Assembly (NCBI GenBank): GCA_017503885.1 | Contig: JAFVSF010000211.1 | Location: 1 to 8,721 of the forward strand | Source: Clostridia bacterium | Lineage (GTDB): Bacteria; Bacillota; Clostridia; Christensenellales; Borkfalkiaceae | DNA: 8,721 nt | Direction of reading: 5' to 3' | In this document: piece by piece, positions 7,189-8,721 of the stretch | Layout: the number at the start of each line of letters is the position of its first letter | Numbering within the stretch: position 1 is the first letter of the stretch | Translations under genes and position numbers: made by a program | Notes under the pieces: generated by a model | Told to the model about the DNA's origin: nothing | Database searches by the model: none | Seen by the model: the letters and a program-made list of their open reading frames with translations, nothing else

Positions 7189-7217
7189 GCGTCGCCATCA
7201 AAATTTGACGGCGACGC
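7189..7217 (-). repeat. Strong GC-rich hairpin 22 bases after the binding-protein stop
   Basis: A 29-base near-perfect palindrome. On the minus strand GCGTCGCC pairs with GGCGACGC, continued by one G-U pair and TCAAA/TTTGA, giving a potential 14-bp stem around a single central base (in practice a small A/T loop). It is far more GC-rich than its surroundings. No T-run follows on either strand, so it is not a classical intrinsic terminator. Its position at the 3' end of the binding-protein cistron fits an mRNA-stabilising or partial attenuation hairpin that would give more binding protein than permease, as known for the malE-malF gap of E. coli. The function here is inference. Confidence 0.65.
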
Positions 7218-7239
7218 CCAGCATATTAGTTTTAAACTA

Positions 7240-8721
7240 TTAACCTAATTTGTAGTTAGGATTTTCCCAAACCTCTTCTGCCCAACCGTAATCAACGGTC
7301 ATTGAGTGAGCGTCGGTTTCTACAGCTTGTGCCCAGTATGCACAGAAAGCAGCAGGTGTTAATTGTTGATCTGCAGAAAGACCAGTCATTAAAAGACCAC
7401 GCCAGTTATCACAAATGATTGCTTGACCTTCAGTATAACCACAAGTATATCTAACACCCCAAGAGAGGAAGTTGTTAGCGTCTACGTCGCCACTGAAAGT
7501 AATAACTTGGTTACTTCTGTCGAAGAAGTCGATCCATTCGCTAGGAATAACAACGAGTTCGTTTTTAACTGTAGATAATCCCTTTGGAACTTTACCAGCT
7601 GCCGCTAAGCCTTTGTAGTAAACTGTTTGACCGTAAGGAGATAATACGAATTTAACGAAATCTTTGTTAAGGTCGTTTTGAGCAGCGTTACCAAGATGGT
7701 TTACAACTGATAAGAAACCACCGTTACCACCGATGTCACGGGTGATAGTTTCTTCTGGAACGTACTCAGAAACCATTGTAGGATAATCGAAATATCCAAG
7801 TTCAAAATCTTCTGCAGAAGACTTTTCATAGTTGATACCAAAACCTTGGTAGTCTAACATAATTTGTGGAGCACTCTTTCCACCACTTTGAGTTTCGAAT
7901 TTATCACGAAGAGCTTGGAATTCAGTCTTATCAACGTCTTTAATAAGGTGACCTTTCATTTTTGCAAGGTTGCCAACGAAATCACGATAGAGACCACTTT
8001 CAAAACCAACGTATCCAGGTCCGAAACTGCAATCTTTATCGAATAATAAAGCAAGAATCTTTGCATATTGGAGACCGTAACCAGCTAAGTTTTCTGGAAC
8101 TTCTTCTGTAGGATCATAGTTTTCCCATTCAGTACCAGCTTCGCCACTCATGATATATTTGTAGAATTGACGGTAGTAGTAGTCACCGTATACACGGAGA
8201 AGCCAAGTGAATTGTAAAGATTCGATACTTGCACTACAAAGAGTAATACCTAATGGGTTAGTATAATCTGCTTCTTCCATCTTAAAGCAAAGGTTAATAA
8301 GGTCGTCCCAAGTGATAGGATATTCAGCCAAACCGTCGGCATTTAAATAACCCTTGTCAACTGCTGCTTGGAAAGCAACGTCGTTGATAAACCAACAAGT
8401 TTGCATTATTTCAGTGTTCATAATGTAGCTTGTTCCAGAGTTATCAGCCTCTTTAGTTCTGTACGCTTCTGGCTTTAAAACAGAACTCCATTTAACGTTT
8501 TCGCCACAATAAGCATTGTTGTTTGCAACGCTTTGATACATATCAATACACTTATTTCTAGTATTGCCGTAACCAAGGTTACCTTCTACTATATCCCAGT
8601 CGGTTGAAGTTGCTGTAAGTTCAGTGTTTAACTTATCTGTATAAACTGAACCTGCATAAGTAGTGTTAACGTTAACTTGAACGCCACCACCTTGCAATCT
8701 TTCATATTCGTCTGCAAGAGC
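7240..8721 (-). CDS. Extracellular solute-binding protein, family 1 (sugar ABC importer), N-terminus beyond the window
   Basis: The frame is open to the right edge; 493 residues and a TAA stop are visible. The signal peptide, lipobox and start codon lie outside. The visible part begins ALADEYERLQGGGVQVNVNT, the usual first helix and strand of a mature family 1 binding protein, so only some tens of residues of mature protein are probably missing. Other family features are ITWDDLINLCFKMEEA (about 137-152 of the visible part), an aromatic run YGDYYYRQFYKY (about 176-188), GGNGGFLSV near 328 and DFVKFVLSPYGQTVYYKG near 348-365. It has more than 493 residues, longer than most of the family (about 400-450). 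It should capture the ligand at the cell surface and deliver it to the two permeases encoded next. Aromatic residues fit a sugar or oligosaccharide ligand, but specificity is not readable. It is followed by a hairpin cluster that separates it from the permease genes. Confidence 0.93.
   Translation of the reverse strand, partial: ALADEYERLQGGGVQVNVNTTYAGSVYTDKLNTELTATSTDWDIVEGNLGYGNTRNKCIDMYQSVANNNAYCGENVKWSSVLKPEAYRTKEADNSGTSYIMNTEIMQTCWFINDVAFQAAVDKGYLNADGLAEYPITWDDLINLCFKMEEADYTNPLGITLCSASIESLQFTWLLRVYGDYYYRQFYKYIMSGEAGTEWENYDPTEEVPENLAGYGLQYAKILALLFDKDCSFGPGYVGFESGLYRDFVGNLAKMKGHLIKDVDKTEFQALRDKFETQSGGKSAPQIMLDYQGFGINYEKSSAEDFELGYFDYPTMVSEYVPEETITRDIGGNGGFLSVVNHLGNAAQNDLNKDFVKFVLSPYGQTVYYKGLAAAGKVPKGLSTVKNELVVIPSEWIDFFDRSNQVITFSGDVDANNFLSWGVRYTCGYTEGQAIICDNWRGLLMTGLSADQQLTPAAFCAYWAQAVETDAHSMTVDYGWAEEVWENPNYKLG

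Noticed and set aside
7189..7217. Intrinsic terminator at the end of the binding-protein gene
   Set aside because: The stem is strong but no T-run follows on either strand, and the downstream permeases are expected to be co-expressed with the binding protein.
7227..7239. 13-base palindrome TAGTTTTAAACTA next to the binding-protein stop
   Set aside because: It is purely AT-rich apart from two bases and has a one-base centre, so it cannot form a good RNA hairpin. No operator family is recognised.
8695..8697. TTG at 8697 as start of the binding protein
   Set aside because: The frame stays open upstream to the window edge with residues ALADEYER typical of the mature protein, and no signal peptide follows the TTG. 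The real start is outside the window.
1..8721. tRNA, rRNA, CRISPR array, insertion sequence or phage genes
   Set aside because: Looked for on both strands; no clover-leaf sequence, regular spaced repeats, transposase or integrase was seen. Apart from the 184-base gap the window is filled by coding sequence.

Overview
The window is a fragment of one minus-strand operon from an AT-rich, low-GC bacterium. It is probably a Gram-positive member of the Bacillota (Clostridia-like, perhaps a gut or anaerobic lineage). Three things suggest this: strong AGGAGG-type ribosome binding sites, lipoproteins tethered by Ser/Glu-rich linkers, and a carbohydrate-type ABC importer with no dedicated ATPase beside it. 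The taxonomic guess is inference, because no rRNA or marker gene is present.

In transcription order (right to left) the layout is as follows. (1) 8721-7240 is an extracellular solute-binding protein of the family 1 (sugar) type, with its N-terminus beyond the window. (2) 7239-7056 is a 184-base intergenic gap packed with inverted repeats. (3) 7055-4314 is a MalF-type permease carrying an extra, roughly 540-residue extracytoplasmic domain with propeller-like repeats. (4) 4314-3415 is a MalG-type permease, joined to the previous gene by a TAATG stop/start overlap. (5) 3399-685 is a 904-residue lipoprotein with two N-terminal InlB-type B-repeats followed by four divergent beta-sandwich-like modules. 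(6) 669-1 is the first 223 residues of a second lipoprotein that runs off the left end. Apart from the 184-base gap, spacing is 15 bases or less, so the last four genes look translationally coupled.

The inferred system is a surface-displayed carbohydrate (or related polymer) capture and import machine. The binding protein delivers ligand to the MalF/MalG pair, the permease carries its own large sensing or docking ectodomain, and the lipoproteins display candidate glycan-binding modules. No ATPase, glycoside hydrolase or regulator is visible here. The ATPase may be a shared MsmX-type subunit encoded elsewhere, which is known for Bacillota sugar importers. The most unusual items are the giant ectodomain fused into the MalF-type permease, the four-fold module repeat in the 904-residue lipoprotein, and the palindrome cluster between the binding-protein and permease genes, which recalls the malE-malF arrangement of Escherichia coli. 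The substrate cannot be deduced from the sequence.
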